From contig OZ059899.1 in the NCBI GenBank assembly GCA_964057225.1, positions 6,138,001 through 6,202,000 on the forward strand: DNA of 64,000 bases, written 5' to 3'. The first letter of the stretch is position 1; every line of letters begins with the position of its first letter. Both the position numbers and the translations under genes were made by a program. The notes beneath the pieces are model-generated. The model was not told where the DNA came from and did not search any database. It saw only the letters and a program-made list of their open reading frames with translations. Source of the stretch: Auanema rhodensis (Eukaryota; Nematoda; Chromadorea; Rhabditida; Rhabditidae). Of the stretch, positions 24,180 to 43,500 are shown one piece after another.

Positions 24180-26648
24180 ACTAATTATAGTAAGAATGTG
24201 GTTGTTAGATCAGACAATAATCAATCATTTCTTACAAAAATGATGATTGTACTCTATATAAGAATATAAAAAAAGCTGAACAATCAAGATGATCGCTTGA
24301 GCGGAAATAGTCTCATCTAATTGAGATAAATATCAAAAAGAAAAGGTTTGGTTCATCATATATATAGAATATATATGGAAAGAGGGAAAGAGAGGCTAAC
24401 CTCAAGTTTAATTGGATGGAGTCTGATACAGTTTGACAGAAGTAAGAGATTTTCGATAAGACAGTTATTAGTATTATCTAATATTTTTACATCATATACA
24501 CGCTATAACAATAGATTATGAAGTTCATCAGTTGACTTTAGATCCGAAAAACCAGGGGACCAAAAGATTTTGAGAAGATGAAAGAACTAACTGAAATATT
24601 CAGAAGGCTACTAAAGGAAGAGCAAGACAAGAGTAGAGGAGGCATATATGCTTTGTGTCACATAAAGGCCGACAATGAAGAAGAAAGAAAGAAAAAAAAG
24701 GAACAAAATCTCGTCTGGTAATACATGATCAAACTTTTTACTTTGTTCGCATTATTCTGTGACACACTTCAATGCGGTTTTCTCAAAGAAAATTATTATG
24801 TTTCATCAACTGTTAGGTGATTCTGTTCATCGGGAGAAAAAATAATTTGAAGAAACTTTCATGAGAAAATAAAAACTTTTTGTTTAAATTTCTAAAATAT
24901 TATAAGCTAAATATCAATATTATATTATATATGGCTCATATTTATAGTTACTTCATATAAATAAATAAATATGAAGAAATATAAACTAAATCTTTGAATT
25001 GTCATGAACGTTTTCAAAGTATTGTTTATAAAATTAATCTGTTTGGTTATATACGATAGATGGTAATGAAAGAATAATAAAGAAAAAGCATGCGACAACA
25101 CCGAAGGTCTCATTAGACATCAGATTGTTAGGCATTGAACATCTGAATCAAAAGAGGTTGGCAGGATCTGTCGGCTTTTCTCGCTGTTTTTCTGTATCTG
25201 TTCTGTAGGTTTTGTTTGTCTGTTGTTTTTAGATTTCTTTCCTAAACAGGAAATCCGTGCTATCTTGCCGGCCCATCTGCCTTTGACAGTTTCAGATTTC
25301 ATGCAATTATATAGGAAAGACAAACGTATGAGTAGAACCTTTTTTAGGCCGTGTGAACAGCCTTATATACTGGAGAGATTACCCTTCATTCTAGTAGAAC
25401 ATAGAGATTTAGAGAAGATGTACGAGAAAGCCGGCTGAGCTCAGATATGACTAATTATGGACTGAACAGAATATTCTCACCTTTACAATCTCAAACAGAA
25501 GACCCAGGATATTAGGAGATAGGTTGCGATAGAGATCTTAAGGGTGATGAGTTAAAAGTCAGAGGTGACGGAAATAGAGGGAATATACAATCTGATAATT
25601 TGGCCAAAGTTGGTTTTTTAAAAACAATTGTTTTTCTAAAGGCAAAAATAATAATAATAATAAAGGGAACATCTGATAGTAGGATAGAAGGGATCAAGCT
25701 GTGCATTGGGTTAGCAAGCTGTTACTGGTCAGCATTAGGCTTACCCAATATAACACAGCTGATGTTCGTATCTGTGATCAGATGTTTGTCAAGCAGCAAC
25801 GTTTAGCTGCATATATTCTCAGAAATAGAATATAATATATAGAGAGTAAAGAGTAAAAAGAACTAACCGAGGTTACAAGGATTAAATAGGCAAAAAGGAT
25901 GATCAGGTGTACATACAGATATAAAAGCTGTAGAGCGAAAAGAAATTGACATTGATGATGATGTAGCCTTATGCAAGAAATTATTTTATATTAATATAGT
26001 AAGTGTGAGATTATATATTCGAAAATAATTTGAATAACTATTTGGATTAAAAGATTTCAGTTTTGTTTGTTGTTTACTATATTGTTATTGAAAAGTTCTT
26101 AATTTTTAAGAAGATTTTAGTTTTTTTTCTCTAAAATGAATGCAAGGATTTAATGGTATAGAAATAGATTTAACTAAATTATTAGAAAGTTAGCATCCAT
26201 TAACATCTAAGGAATATGAAGGTTTTTTCACTAAAAAAGCGTGAAATTTCTATAACTAGTTCCATGTAGTTCCACCTAAAGTGAAGCCTTTTTGTCTTTT
26301 AAAGAAAAGAAGGAAAAGAAAAAAGAAAATTTTGTTTATACAAGCATTTTTCTGAATTTATTTTTAAAATTTAATGGAATTTACAAGAATAAAATTAATT
26401 ATTGAGTATAGTGAACTAGTTATAAAATTATTTTACTAGAATGAAAACTATTTCATTAGAGACAAATCAGTTGATGACCTTATTCAGATTTAAGTTTGAA
26501 GGTTGGATGTATAGTTAATACAAAATAATTTCAATAAATACATGTATGGGAATTGAAAGGGCAAGATAGAGAGGTTGGAATTGTGAAAAAGAATGAGGTA
26601 AAGAGATATCTAGATAGAGATGAGGGGAGATAGACAGATAAAGAGAGA

Positions 26649-26663
26649 GGGAGGGAGGGAGGG
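26649..26663 (+). other. G-quadruplex motif
   Basis: Four GGG runs are separated by single A residues (GGGAGGGAGGGAGGG). This is a minimal-loop intramolecular G-quadruplex consensus. It lies in a GA-rich stretch of the gene-poor region. Confidence 0.8.
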
Positions 26664-29594
26664 ATTGAGAAAGAAGCGAATGAGCCAGCCGGTCATTGTC
26701 GGAGGATAGTTCCCTGTAATCATGTATGCGAAATTCACAAAGATGCCGTTGTTGATGAACGTCAATCAAGGTTCTCATAAACAACAACCAAAATATGTGT
26801 TGACTGACCAAAATAAGAAGAGGAAGAAAAGAGTTATGATCTTAAGAATCAGAATGATCTGATTTATTGAATAGAAGGGTATAAAGTAAAAATTGTTACA
26901 AGCAGCCATCTGGTCTTTAAGATTTTCAGTCCAGCTGCCTAAGTTGTGTCAATGTCGGCGCTAAGTTAAAAGAATCAAAAGAAGTTCTACCATGCATGCA
27001 AAATCCAAGCTCATCCTTTTGCTTGAAATTGTTGGAATTCATTGTGAACACTTCACCTATTGAAGTAAAGGTGTAAAACAAGAAGATGCAGGTCAATGAA
27101 AAAGGTTTTTGAGACATCGTCTGAAGCTAATTCGAAAGGGTATGTATCAACATGTCTCATGTGAAACCGTAAAATTCATTTAACAATACTTTTGTCCTCT
27201 ATCGATCACTAATATAACGACAAATTAAACATTAATGTTAATGAAAAGCTGGGTATTTCCGAAACATTTTCATTTGCCCTCCAATTAAAGTCTTTTTGAT
27301 TAATCCTAAGCTGTCTGTTGTGCGAAAAAGGGGTTCTAAGTGCTGATTTTCATGGATGTGGAAGGACGTTGTTAAAAGAGAAAAGGGTGGAGCCGTGAGG
27401 ACATAGAAGAATGGTGAAGCAAAAACAATGCAAACCAAATAAATAGATGTCCCAGAAAGATTAGAAAAGTGAAATCAGCTAAAGCTCAAAGTAGTAGACA
27501 GTGAAACAAGGATGGATTGTCGTGAGCTTTTAATTAAAGATGAGTTGGGCTTGCCCATATGTTCCGGTTTATAGTAATTATGGAAGAAGGACCACCGGAG
27601 TAAGGGAAACAAGTCGATTGACTCATCATCAACACCATTTAGGGACATAAATATTTCGAATTCATGCCATGTTCCATCTTCAATTATGGATGTAAGCTTA
27701 AGCTGTAGACTATATGATTAGCTTGTAATAGATGGATTCAAGTCAAGTTGCAACTCAAACTTAGCCTAAGTCATCGACTGGGGGGAAGAATGAATCAAAT
27801 GAGAATTATATGAATGTATACATCTATATATGAATCTAATAACAAGAGAAGCGCATACATACATATATGTATATCAAACTAATGATGGATTAAGCTATTT
27901 GATATGAGTCATCTATATATATAGATATATCTGTATCTACATATTTTATTATATATATATATATTGTTTTTTTAATAATTATATTTTAAAATATTATAAA
28001 TTTGTTAAGTTAAATAATAAAATCAATTTATATTCTATCATCAATCAGATTAATAAGAAGCAAATGTCTGCTATTTTGGTCACAAATCTTCTATCTAAGC
28101 TCTTTTGTACATCAGATCAGAAGATAATCTGCTTTGGAGTCAAACAATGCATCTTTCGATGTATAACTAGACATGTTTAACCTTAACTATCATAGTATTC
28201 TGAATGAAAAACATACTTTTTCTATAAACTATAAGGTAGTTACTTAGATCCAAAATGAGAAAACAATGTGAGCAAAATCATTGAAGCTTACTATGGTAAG
28301 ATCTCGTCTTTAGGCTTGCAGGTGTGTAGCCTAATATAATTTACTTTATTGGATTGGCAATTAACATGAGATTAGTTGATGGCACAGATGACTGACTGAT
28401 TTTGTTGGATTTATGTGTATTACCTTATGTTCTTTTTCTGGATGAGGGAATAATTCTAAATATCTATATATATATAAATATTAATTTGTGTATTATACCA
28501 TCTGATTCATATAGTAAGAGCCTTGGTGTAGAAGTGGAAGATGAAATAACGTTAAGAGCTCGACTGAAGTGGGGGATGCTAATAGGAAGATAAGAAATGA
28601 AGAACATCTTGAAAATCATTTAGGTTTAGAAATCAAAAACGATGTCTAAGAGTTTATTGGAAAACTAATGATTATGCTGATTGTTTACAGCTTATTTTCA
28701 TTCATACTTTGTTTTAAAGTAGAAGACAAACTTTAGAAATAAGAACAATTAACTTTAAAAAAAGGCAAAAAAAAGACATTTTTAATTTATTTATTTTTAG
28801 CCTTATGTATATGTATTGTTATAAAAAATTTTTTTTTTTCGTCTTAAACTTTGCAGGTCATAATAGTTTCAGGTAAATGAAGAAGAGAATAAGAAAATCC
28901 ATTGCTAAGCGATTTATTTTTAAAGAAATGAATAAACACCTAGCAATTAGATCCAATGAAACGGAAACGTTGACCGATGTTGAATCAAAGACATCTATTG
29001 AATATATAAAAGAATATATGAATGAATATCATTTGACTATATTAAAACAAGTTTGAAGCAAAAAATCAAGATAATATATTTAAAACCAACAGAATTATGC
29101 AAAAGGGAACAGGTCCGTTTATTGCATAAACTTAGTAAGAATATTTTATCAAATTATTGCAAAATCACGAAAAAAAATCTTTTTTCTTCTTATTATTTTA
29201 CATAAATTATAAAATATTTATATAATAATTACATAATTATATATCTTTTTATAAATAATTTTAAAACTTTAAAATAAAATTTAAAAAAAACAAATTTTAA
29301 ACTATAAATTGTTTATTGTATTCTATAGTGAATGGAATGACAATTGTAAAAAAATAAAATAAATGAAATGAACTTTAAACGTAATTCATGGAGCTTTTGA
29401 TTATATATGTGAACTTTCATGTAAAACGTTGTGATAGTTAAGAACACAGTCCATATATTCTGTCTAAATATATTTCCATTGCACTTACACTTAATTTAAT
29501 GAAATTCTGAAGTTTGCAAGTTTTATTTAGATGTTATAAGCTGAAAACTGAAGTTAAATGTTTAAATGATTTGTTATTTGTTTAAAATAATATA

Positions 29595-29619
29595 AATAAT
29601 AATAATAATAATAATAATA
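29595..29619 (+). repeat. AAT trinucleotide microsatellite
   Basis: About eight tandem AAT units. Confidence 0.85.
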
Positions 29620-30890
29620 GTAAAATATAATATTGTTGTATTCTTTTTAATTTAATTTAAATTTCTATTTTTCTTTTTTTTCTATATAAATATATATTTT
29701 TCTTATTCCCTTTCTGTTCATGAGGATAAATGCTCATACATAGTATGTATGCAACTGAGTATTGGCTAAACTAACCGTATCTGGTTCACTAGAAGTTATG
29801 TTATGTGTGGTTGAACCTACTTCTGAAAACATGTATATACATACGTGTCTTGTGAAGAAAAGCAGAAAAATGCCTGAGAAAAGATATATTTATTGTCAGT
29901 TTACTCTCAACTCGTTTTCTCACTATCTACCTTCTTCTCATCCTATATGCTTTTTTATTTTTCTCTAGAATATCTATCCAACTTGAACTCTCTAACTCTT
30001 AACTACTGAATTTCTTTTTCTCATATATTTTCATCTTTTCTACTTAGCTAGTAATGCTCTAATCAAGAGTCTTCTTCTTGGATTTATGTTGGTGAACGAG
30101 ACAATCTGTCTCACATCACGACACTCTGTCATGCATTTCTGACGAGTCTTTGCGTAAAAGAATTCATTTTCTTTGGTTATTTATCTACTAACATATCATC
30201 ATATTTTGTGCTGGTAAAGTAAGGCATAAAAAAAAGAAAGAAAACGAGAAAAATATAAAAATGTTTTTATAAAATCCGTTTTCTCCCAATTTCCGCATCA
30301 TTCGACATCATTATGCTTCTATTTTTTTTAATATTTAAAGTCTTTGACATGCCTCGTCATAATGTATCTTCTCGTCTAAATTAGTCAACAAGCTCATTCG
30401 GAATCATTTTTTTTCGTTTTTATAAGCTTCATAGTACAAAAATGAACTATGAACTACATATATACTATATGTACTTCTCGTTTTTTCGTTCCTTTTTGCA
30501 TTTCTTTTTTCCAAAAAAAAGAGAGAAGGAAATACACTATGCATATAGTGCTAGTATTGTTTATTATCTTTTATCCCATTAAACTATATATGTATTTCTT
30601 AATTATATTTTGTAAATATATATATATATATATAGTTATCTTTCAAATTATATATTATTTTGTATTATTTTGTATAATATAACCAATAAAATCATAATAT
30701 ATATAAAGTGTATTATATATATAATAAAGTTTCAACAAAACATGAAAAACACAAAACGAAATAATATATATATATAACTGAAGCAATTAAGTAATTGTCT
30801 CGGCATAATTCAAAGCGACTAAGACGGAATATAAAAGAAGTAAACGTATTTCCAGTTAATAGACTGAGAATAAATGAATGGAAGGGAGAT

Positions 30891-30909
30891 GGGGGGGGGG
30901 GGGGGGGGG
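30891..30909 (+). repeat. G19 homopolymer
   Basis: Nineteen consecutive G residues follow GGGAGAT and lie about 520 bp beyond the 3' end of pag-3. Runs of this length are prone to length error in sequencing, so the exact count is uncertain. Confidence 0.85.
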
Positions 30910-31433
30910 ACACTGATCACCGGATAATTTTAAGCTCCATGCTTAAACAGACTAAAAAGTACTTTTAAATAAAAAATTATATTATTTAAGAATACATATA
31001 TACATATGTATGTATGGATTGTTTAACCATTCATATTTATGTATTCTATTCTAAGAAAAAAATACTTTTTTCGGTCTGTTCTTGTAATGAGAGGAATGAT
31101 CTGAATTGATAGTGTAATGATAATAGGAAAGAATATTTTTGTGGAATAAAAAAATGAGGAAAATTCATAGTAATTTGAATAAGATATGAAAATGAGATAA
31201 GGTCATGTAGCCATGAAGTAGAAGAAAAAAACGGAAAATGGATAGATCATAATTCATATTTGGAATGAAAATATATTTAAAACATAATTTGTCTAGAAAA
31301 AAAAAAGAAAGAGAATCGAGCTGAATGAAATTTAGAAATATTATTATATATGAGAGCATAGTTAGTATATTTTACAACATTCTACATATAGTTATATGTA
31401 TTATACAAAATAAAAACAATATATTAATGATAC

Positions 31434-36985
<5,552 letters not shown>

Positions 36986-36996
36986 GTTTGCCTTTT

Positions 36997-36998
36997 CT
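36997..36998 (-). promoter_or_regulatory. 3' splice acceptor 11 nt upstream of the pag-3 long-form start
   Basis: TTTTCAG precedes AAAAGGCAAAC-ATG on the minus strand. With no upstream coding exon recognised, it is either a trans-splice site or the 3' end of a 5'-UTR intron. Confidence 0.5.
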
Positions 36999-38480
36999 GA
37001 AAATAAGAGCATGAGTGGATAAAACAAATTAATAAAAGTTATGATCATGAAATATATGAATATTGTTAAAAACAAGCAGGTAAAGCTTATATGAATTCAA
37101 TGAAAAATATATTTTATATGGAAGTGGATAACTTCCAAATGTTTGGCTTACAAACTTGAAAAAAAAGAATACTCTAAAATGTCATAATGGCTTGCAATCT
37201 CAAGCTGAAACTATGCAGAGCAAGTGGAATGAGTGGAGATTTTGATGCATTTCTAATATCCCCCATACGAATATTGTTGTATTACAGATGAATCAGAAGA
37301 GCTGTATGAGAACAACTTATAATAATCCTTTAAAAAAAAGAAAAATAGGGTGTGTGTATGATGAGAAGATTTTGAGGAAGTTGTCAGCAAGGATTGGAAT
37401 CGGATTTAAGGAGCTTCAAATCTCGTTCTAAGTTCGTTTGCTGAGGTTGATTGGCCCGTGTGTACCCCAGGGGATCAATCTGGTTCTTTCAAGCAACTAT
37501 TCCAAAGCTCAATCATTTGAGCAAGTAATCGTGAATAAGCTCCGATTTAAGTCTTGAAATGAATTTGGAAGAGATCGCTGAAGAAGATTTTGACGTGTAT
37601 GTCATTTGTAGATAAAAACAACTACACAACAGATCTTAATTTGGTTTCGTCATGTAACACTACACAAGAAAAAAGAATAAAAAAAAGAAATTTCAGACTC
37701 AAAAAGTCAAAATCATTCAATTTACAATTGAATTACCAGATTTTAAACTTTAGTTTCCAATTTAAACTGCTTTCAATGTTTGTGCTAAGGTAAAGTTGTG
37801 TTGAATAAAGCAGAAAACATCAAATGGGAAAATAATTTGTAAAAGTGGGGTTATAGAGGTTCAAAAAGCCTGAAAGTCATACAAGAGTAAGAGGGAAAAT
37901 GAACGAAACGAGAGATGTGAGAATGCCTTAGCAGAAATGACGGTGGTCAGCCACTAGAGATGTACCGTAATGAGGATTGAATAGTGGATATAATTGAGAT
38001 GAAAGTTATCTCTATTGAATGATGAAATAATAGAAAAAATAATAATTTTATATTGAGTTGAGATAAATCATTGAAAATGGAGATATAATTGGAAATAATT
38101 TAAATGAATATTTCTATTTATGTAAGATTGTGTCATCAGAAAACATGACGTTATCCTTTCTCATTCAAATAATATTGTTGAAGAAAACAAAGGAATATAA
38201 GCCTTTCAAATAATTTGGTAAAAGCGAATTATAACAAGTCAAACAAACATTTCATTCTACAACTTCTATAAAGGTGATAAAGAATATTGTTATATAATTA
38301 GTTAAAATATAACTAGTATAACTAATAAATATATTAATTATATGCTTATAAAACTTTAAATTTCTTTTGGATTAAGATACTAGTGTAGTAAAGAGAATGA
38401 AGCACAAAACTAGGTAGTGTGATGATATGCTTAGCTTCGTCTACTCAGCACTCAGCCTCTTCAACCTCATCCGGCAACGG

Positions 38481-38513
38481 CTATTGGTTGGCCACGCCCC
38501 TCGGAACCCCGCC
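38481..38513 (-). promoter_or_regulatory. CCAAT / KLF-type / GC-box module, candidate pag-3 promoter or enhancer
   Basis: On the minus strand, in the direction of pag-3, the order is a GC box (GGCGGGG), a KLF/Sp-type GGGGCGTGGCC and a CCAATAG box, all within 33 bp. The surrounding 100 bp is clearly more GC-rich than its neighbourhood. It lies about 1.5 kb upstream of the distal pag-3 first exon. The function is inferred from motifs only. Confidence 0.4.
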
Positions 38514-40542
38514 TTCAATTAGGAGGATATCAGGGGCAAGGGAGGTTGAGCTACGTTGAAGCAGAGCTCAGAAAAGAAAAACGAACGAGAAATATAAGAA
38601 AGAAAATATGATGACAGAGAGAAACGAGAGAATAAAAGATGAAAAACCATGTATTATTAACAAACAGCAGCAACATCCGATAAATTGCTTGAGGGCACGT
38701 TTCTGATTTGACCATGAATCAATGAATAGCCGAAGAAGTGGACCGGAAGAATCTGTAGGAATGCTTTAAACGGCCACTTCAAAACAGTTGATGTAGGTAC
38801 ATCAAGCCCCGTGTGGGCAAAATAAAACATTCAACTTGGTCGTACTTTTATGCAAAACTTATGAATAAGATTAGTGCTTAGGGTGAACTTCAAACTTCAT
38901 TTCATTACAGATATCGTCATTTGACAGGAAAGCCAACTGGAAGCTACTGCACAGCTTCCGAACCACAATCCTTTTTCAGGACTCAGTCAGCAGATGACCC
39001 TGGGGAAATCGGTTCTTGGAAATGAGCGAAACGAGAGAGCACCAGTCTTTTGGAGATTCTGGCTGATGACTGCTTATGGAAAATGCCATAATTTACAGAT
39101 TAAGTAACCACCGGAATGGACTGATGGTAGAGGGACGAGGACCACGACACAACGCTGCAAGCAACGAGCTAGCCAACTCGCACAGCTTTTTGCCAGCTGC
39201 CAACAAAATAAGTTGCTACCCGTGTCAAAGACGTTTTTAAAAAAATATGGCACAGGAATGGTTAAAAACCTTCGAACTATGTACTAAGAGTCAAATGATG
39301 AGAAGAGGAGAAAGCACAGTTGAATTGGTAGAACTAATCAAAGATGAGCCAAAAATGCGTGTTCAAGTCGTGTATCATGGACAGATGCAAGTGCAACTAG
39401 TGAAACAATCTGAATCCCAGACAAGAATAATGCATTTCTAAGTATGGAAAACGAATGGGAAGAAGGATAAGATGATGATTGTTGACGTCTTCAATGTTTT
39501 CGGACTGTACAACATATCTTTAGCTCATAAAAGCTCATATACGTTGAGATCCAAGAAATCTCATTAGATATGGACAAGCTGTCTGCTGTTTAGACAGGTG
39601 GTGCTGCCAGTTCACTAAGGTGTTAAACAGGTTTTATGTTACAAGAACATCCATAAGACACATGCTCAAAACAGGTAGAGGAAGATCTGTAGTTAATTAA
39701 CAAAAAAGAAAAAGACAAAAGATATATAGATGATGAAACTGAAAGGTTAGCGAGGAAAGTCATAAGCAAGATCAAAAGACAGAAAGAAAGAAAGAGAGAG
39801 AAGAGAGAGATAAAGGGTTGGCTATGGCTCCAGTCACATAGGCTGGAAACTATTCATATTTAGTTAAACATATCTCAACCCAATACTGACTGACTCTCGA
39901 ACAGAGTGAATTATCCAAGTTAATTAGAAGACGAAATGAGTTGCAAAGCACGATGAACGTCGACAGACAGTGTCTGAGCCATCTGTCACATGAAGATGAC
40001 GACAGAAACGAAGAAATAACCGTAGAAGGTTATCCGGATGACTCTCGCCTCATTTCATTGTCTACTACTCTCTCTTACATGTTCTGTCTCTGTGTTATAC
40101 TGAATAAGGAAATGCGGTAAGACATACGGCTCATATTAACGAAACTGCTGTTGTATTTTAGGTCATAAAATGAAGGAAGATGATGATGAACAGTAGGAGT
40201 TAAATGGATAAAAGATGTACTATATACTATATGTATATATAAGTGAGACATATGAGTAAAGAATGAGAGAATAAGAAATAAGGAAATAGAAATAAAGACA
40301 TAGAACATATTGTATAAAATTATATATCAAAACATCACACAGATCTTACTATGAATACTTTAATAACCCAACTAAACAAACCATGATATATTCAGATTCC
40401 ATACACTTCCAGCAACGTGAATATACATTGTATACATGCTTTGCAAACTACTGTACTTCAAATTTTATCTCATCTTTCAAAGAAAATATTTCTTAAAATA
40501 TAATTTGAATACCTATGTAGATTGATGCTTATTCCTTGTAAC

Positions 40543-40558
40543 CTACAGTATACTGTAG
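40543..40558. repeat. Perfect 16-bp palindrome CTACAGTATACTGTAG
   Basis: Each 8-nt half is the exact reverse complement of the other. A CACGTG E-box lies about 10 bp downstream. It may be a dimeric protein-binding site. Confidence 0.5.
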
Positions 40559-43500
40559 CTAATCACCACGTGATTTACACATTACATCTCTCATCTCCTT
40601 ATTTTCATAATATTTTCCATATAGGACGGTTGCATTTTTTTTATGAGACGTCTATTATAATATAATTAACCTGATTTTCATTAATTATAAGAAATATGAG
40701 TTATATACACATTTCGTTTCTTAATTATCTCTAGATATTTATATTTGAAAAAAAAATTATTTGACTCAAATATTTATCTTTTTTTTCGTCAAAAACAGTA
40801 AATCATGACATGTTGATTGAATTAGTTACTCATCTTGATTTCAAATGTGCCTATTGTTCAATTGAATCCGTATATTACAGTCTCACGCTTCTGATTCCCG
40901 TATCTCATTTCCATAGTAAAGCTCGTAAACATATAATTAGCATACAGTTTTTGAAAAATGTATTGATTTTTATGCATTATGATGACTATATGTATAACAT
41001 ACAATATCTATACGGGAATTTTCTACACCATCACAGCCTATTCATCAATTTCAGATGCAAATTCAGTGAAACGTCTTCTTCGCTTATGGAATACGAATGA
41101 GTAATTAAAGGGCGATGACAGCCAATGAAGGAGATCACTCAGAATTAAAAGAGTAAAAACCGAGTGCAAGAAGCTCGAGGATGATTCTGACTGATCTTTT
41201 CAGCCTTCAAAGCTTTTTGAGCAGGGATGTATATAAAAGTAACTGATAGTAGTCAATAAATACGTATATTTTCTTTTTTTCAATCAAATATTTATCTGAA
41301 ACTTGGAAGTTTTCTAGCTATGAGCTTTATTTTTTTCATATAACACGCTGATTTACCGTATGCTCAATTTTCAGTGACATTGTTATGGAGGCATATTGGG
41401 ATAATATCTAACTAGTTGCATCTTACTTATATAATTATATGTCATGTTTTTGTCTTGACTAGATATTATATGATTCCTGTTTAAGCATCTATGTATTCGT
41501 TTGCTATCCTTCATTTGTTCTCGTTTTCTCTCAATCGTTTGTATATTCCTTAAAGTCCCATTAATACATTTTTTATCTCTCAGACTAATTAGATGTTCCA
41601 TGTTAGTAAAGAGACTCACAGCTCTCGATCGTTGGAGTTGAAATATGTTGAAATGAGTTGGAGTTAGAGGTTGATATAAATATAGAAGCTTTAGCAAATG
41701 ATAGAAAGAGGGAAAATGGTTGACACCAAACATAACAGACCTACCGCTGGTGTTCAAAGGTTCGAAAACAGCTATAAATCGTTACCGTAATCGGTAAATT
41801 TCTCGTATAATTAAAGTGGCATGTCTATATATGGTCATGTATATGTATGTGTGGTGCTGGCTGTGTTGCGTAAAGAAGCGCATCGTTTCAATGCATATAC
41901 AAGCAGAGATGGCCAGCCAATTTATTTCAATCAACGTTTCGTTAAAAATGCATACCGCACCGCTGGGTAATTGTCGAGAAGCTAGGAGGCTAATAGTGAA
42001 AAGCAAAAGATAAACTGAAGCTGAAACGAGTTAAAGAGAATATGAATGTGAAAGAATATATAGACGAGGGAAAGGTTTCTCTAACTAACTAGCTAGCTAC
42101 TTGAAAGCTCTGAGCATATACATATAGATATGTAGATATACTACTATGATGCAGTTTCAAATGCTTCTCTTACCTCCCTTTATTTCTATTACTACATTCC
42201 ATACACTGATCATGAGTCTGGGGAAATCGAATTTGAAAAGACACTGAATGATGACCGAGTGCGAATTATGAAAAGCTTGTTCATATATGGATGTCGGCAT
42301 TCTGACTGCTAAAAAGACGTGGTGTGCGTGAGTCGACTGCCAACCAGCGCCAGCTGCCCCAAATTTTGACTTCAAATATGATGAAGTGGGGTTATCCGAC
42401 AGACGGAATCCTCATCAATGACACATAAACATAAAATAATATATAAAGAGGGAAAATGAAGCAGATTTCATTTGAAGACCAAATGAACTTCATGCCAATT
42501 AGTGTAGTGAATTATTGATCTAAAAGCAAAATTTGACTTATGTGCATCGAAAGGTTACGGTACATCTGAGATTAACAGCATTAAGAACGTGTCAGTTTGT
42601 AACGGGATGGTGGATGACGGATTGGTGGTCGCAACAATTAGTTTTCTTTAGGTTCCGGAATCTTTTAGCATTTGTAAAACATAATTCCCATCTCATATAC
42701 GGGACTTCAACTGAAGCGTATAACATGGTCGTATGTCATCTCATTACCTTCTGTATATGTACATACATGTGTACATCTGTCCCATCCCCGGCGCACAAAG
42801 GTCAGCCGATAGATGAGAGAAGGTGTGAAGGATAGCAAAGCAAGTAATACGGTAGATTTGTTTTCTATAAAGGTATTTCCGCTCTTTTCCTCAGCTTCTT
42901 CTCATTATTTATAGAGTTGGCTATTCCTTCCATCTTTAAGCGTATTCTTTAGCATATCTGTTCCATAAATTCTCTGCGAATATATAGAGCTTTCAGATCC
43001 ATAAACTATCCTTGTTCAGTTGTGTCTTCTCAAGTTAACTCCAAGATATTGCTATTGCTTGAGTTGGAAGTAGATTCCAAAATGTTATACCTATCAAAGT
43101 TACCCATCTCTCACGAAGTTATTGAATATGGGAGTGTGTGAAGATTGGAATTGGATTTCAAGTTTTATATTCCTATGCTTCTTTTCAAGCCTTGATACAC
43201 ATCTCAGAACGTTTTCAACATGAAATTGGTGTTTTTTTCTCCTGTAGGGATAGAAAAGCAAAGAAAATAGATTTTAGAATTAATTATAAGCATGTGTCTA
43301 AAAGTAAACTACTTTTTTGAAACGATTCACCGCCAATTCAAATAGTCAAATGTGAGATTTTATATAAGCCATCAAGCTTAATTACTTTTACACAAGTTAC
43401 TTCAAAATAAATTGCTGTACATTTTGTCTATTGAACTGGAAAAAGAGCAAGCGGATTCAGTTCAGATTCACGGCATAAAGGTTATTCCAAACTATGCATA

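Larger units (their letters stand above)
22626..31433. other. Gene-poor region between tRNA-Pro and pag-3
   Basis: About 8.8 kb with no supportable protein gene. It contains microsatellites (CT at 23.6 kb, CTT at 24.16 kb, AAT at 29.6 kb), G runs, a G-quadruplex motif at 26.65 kb and a 19-nt G run at 30.89 kb. The right end is the 3' flank of pag-3. Confidence 0.55.

Noticed and set aside
39247-39441. 64-codon plus-strand open frame MAQEWLKTFE...
   Set aside because: No recognisable domain and no flanking exons; not enough to call a gene.
41383-41757. 124-codon minus-strand open frame
   Set aside because: Longest open frame in the gene-poor interval but without domain, signal peptide or splice-linked exons.
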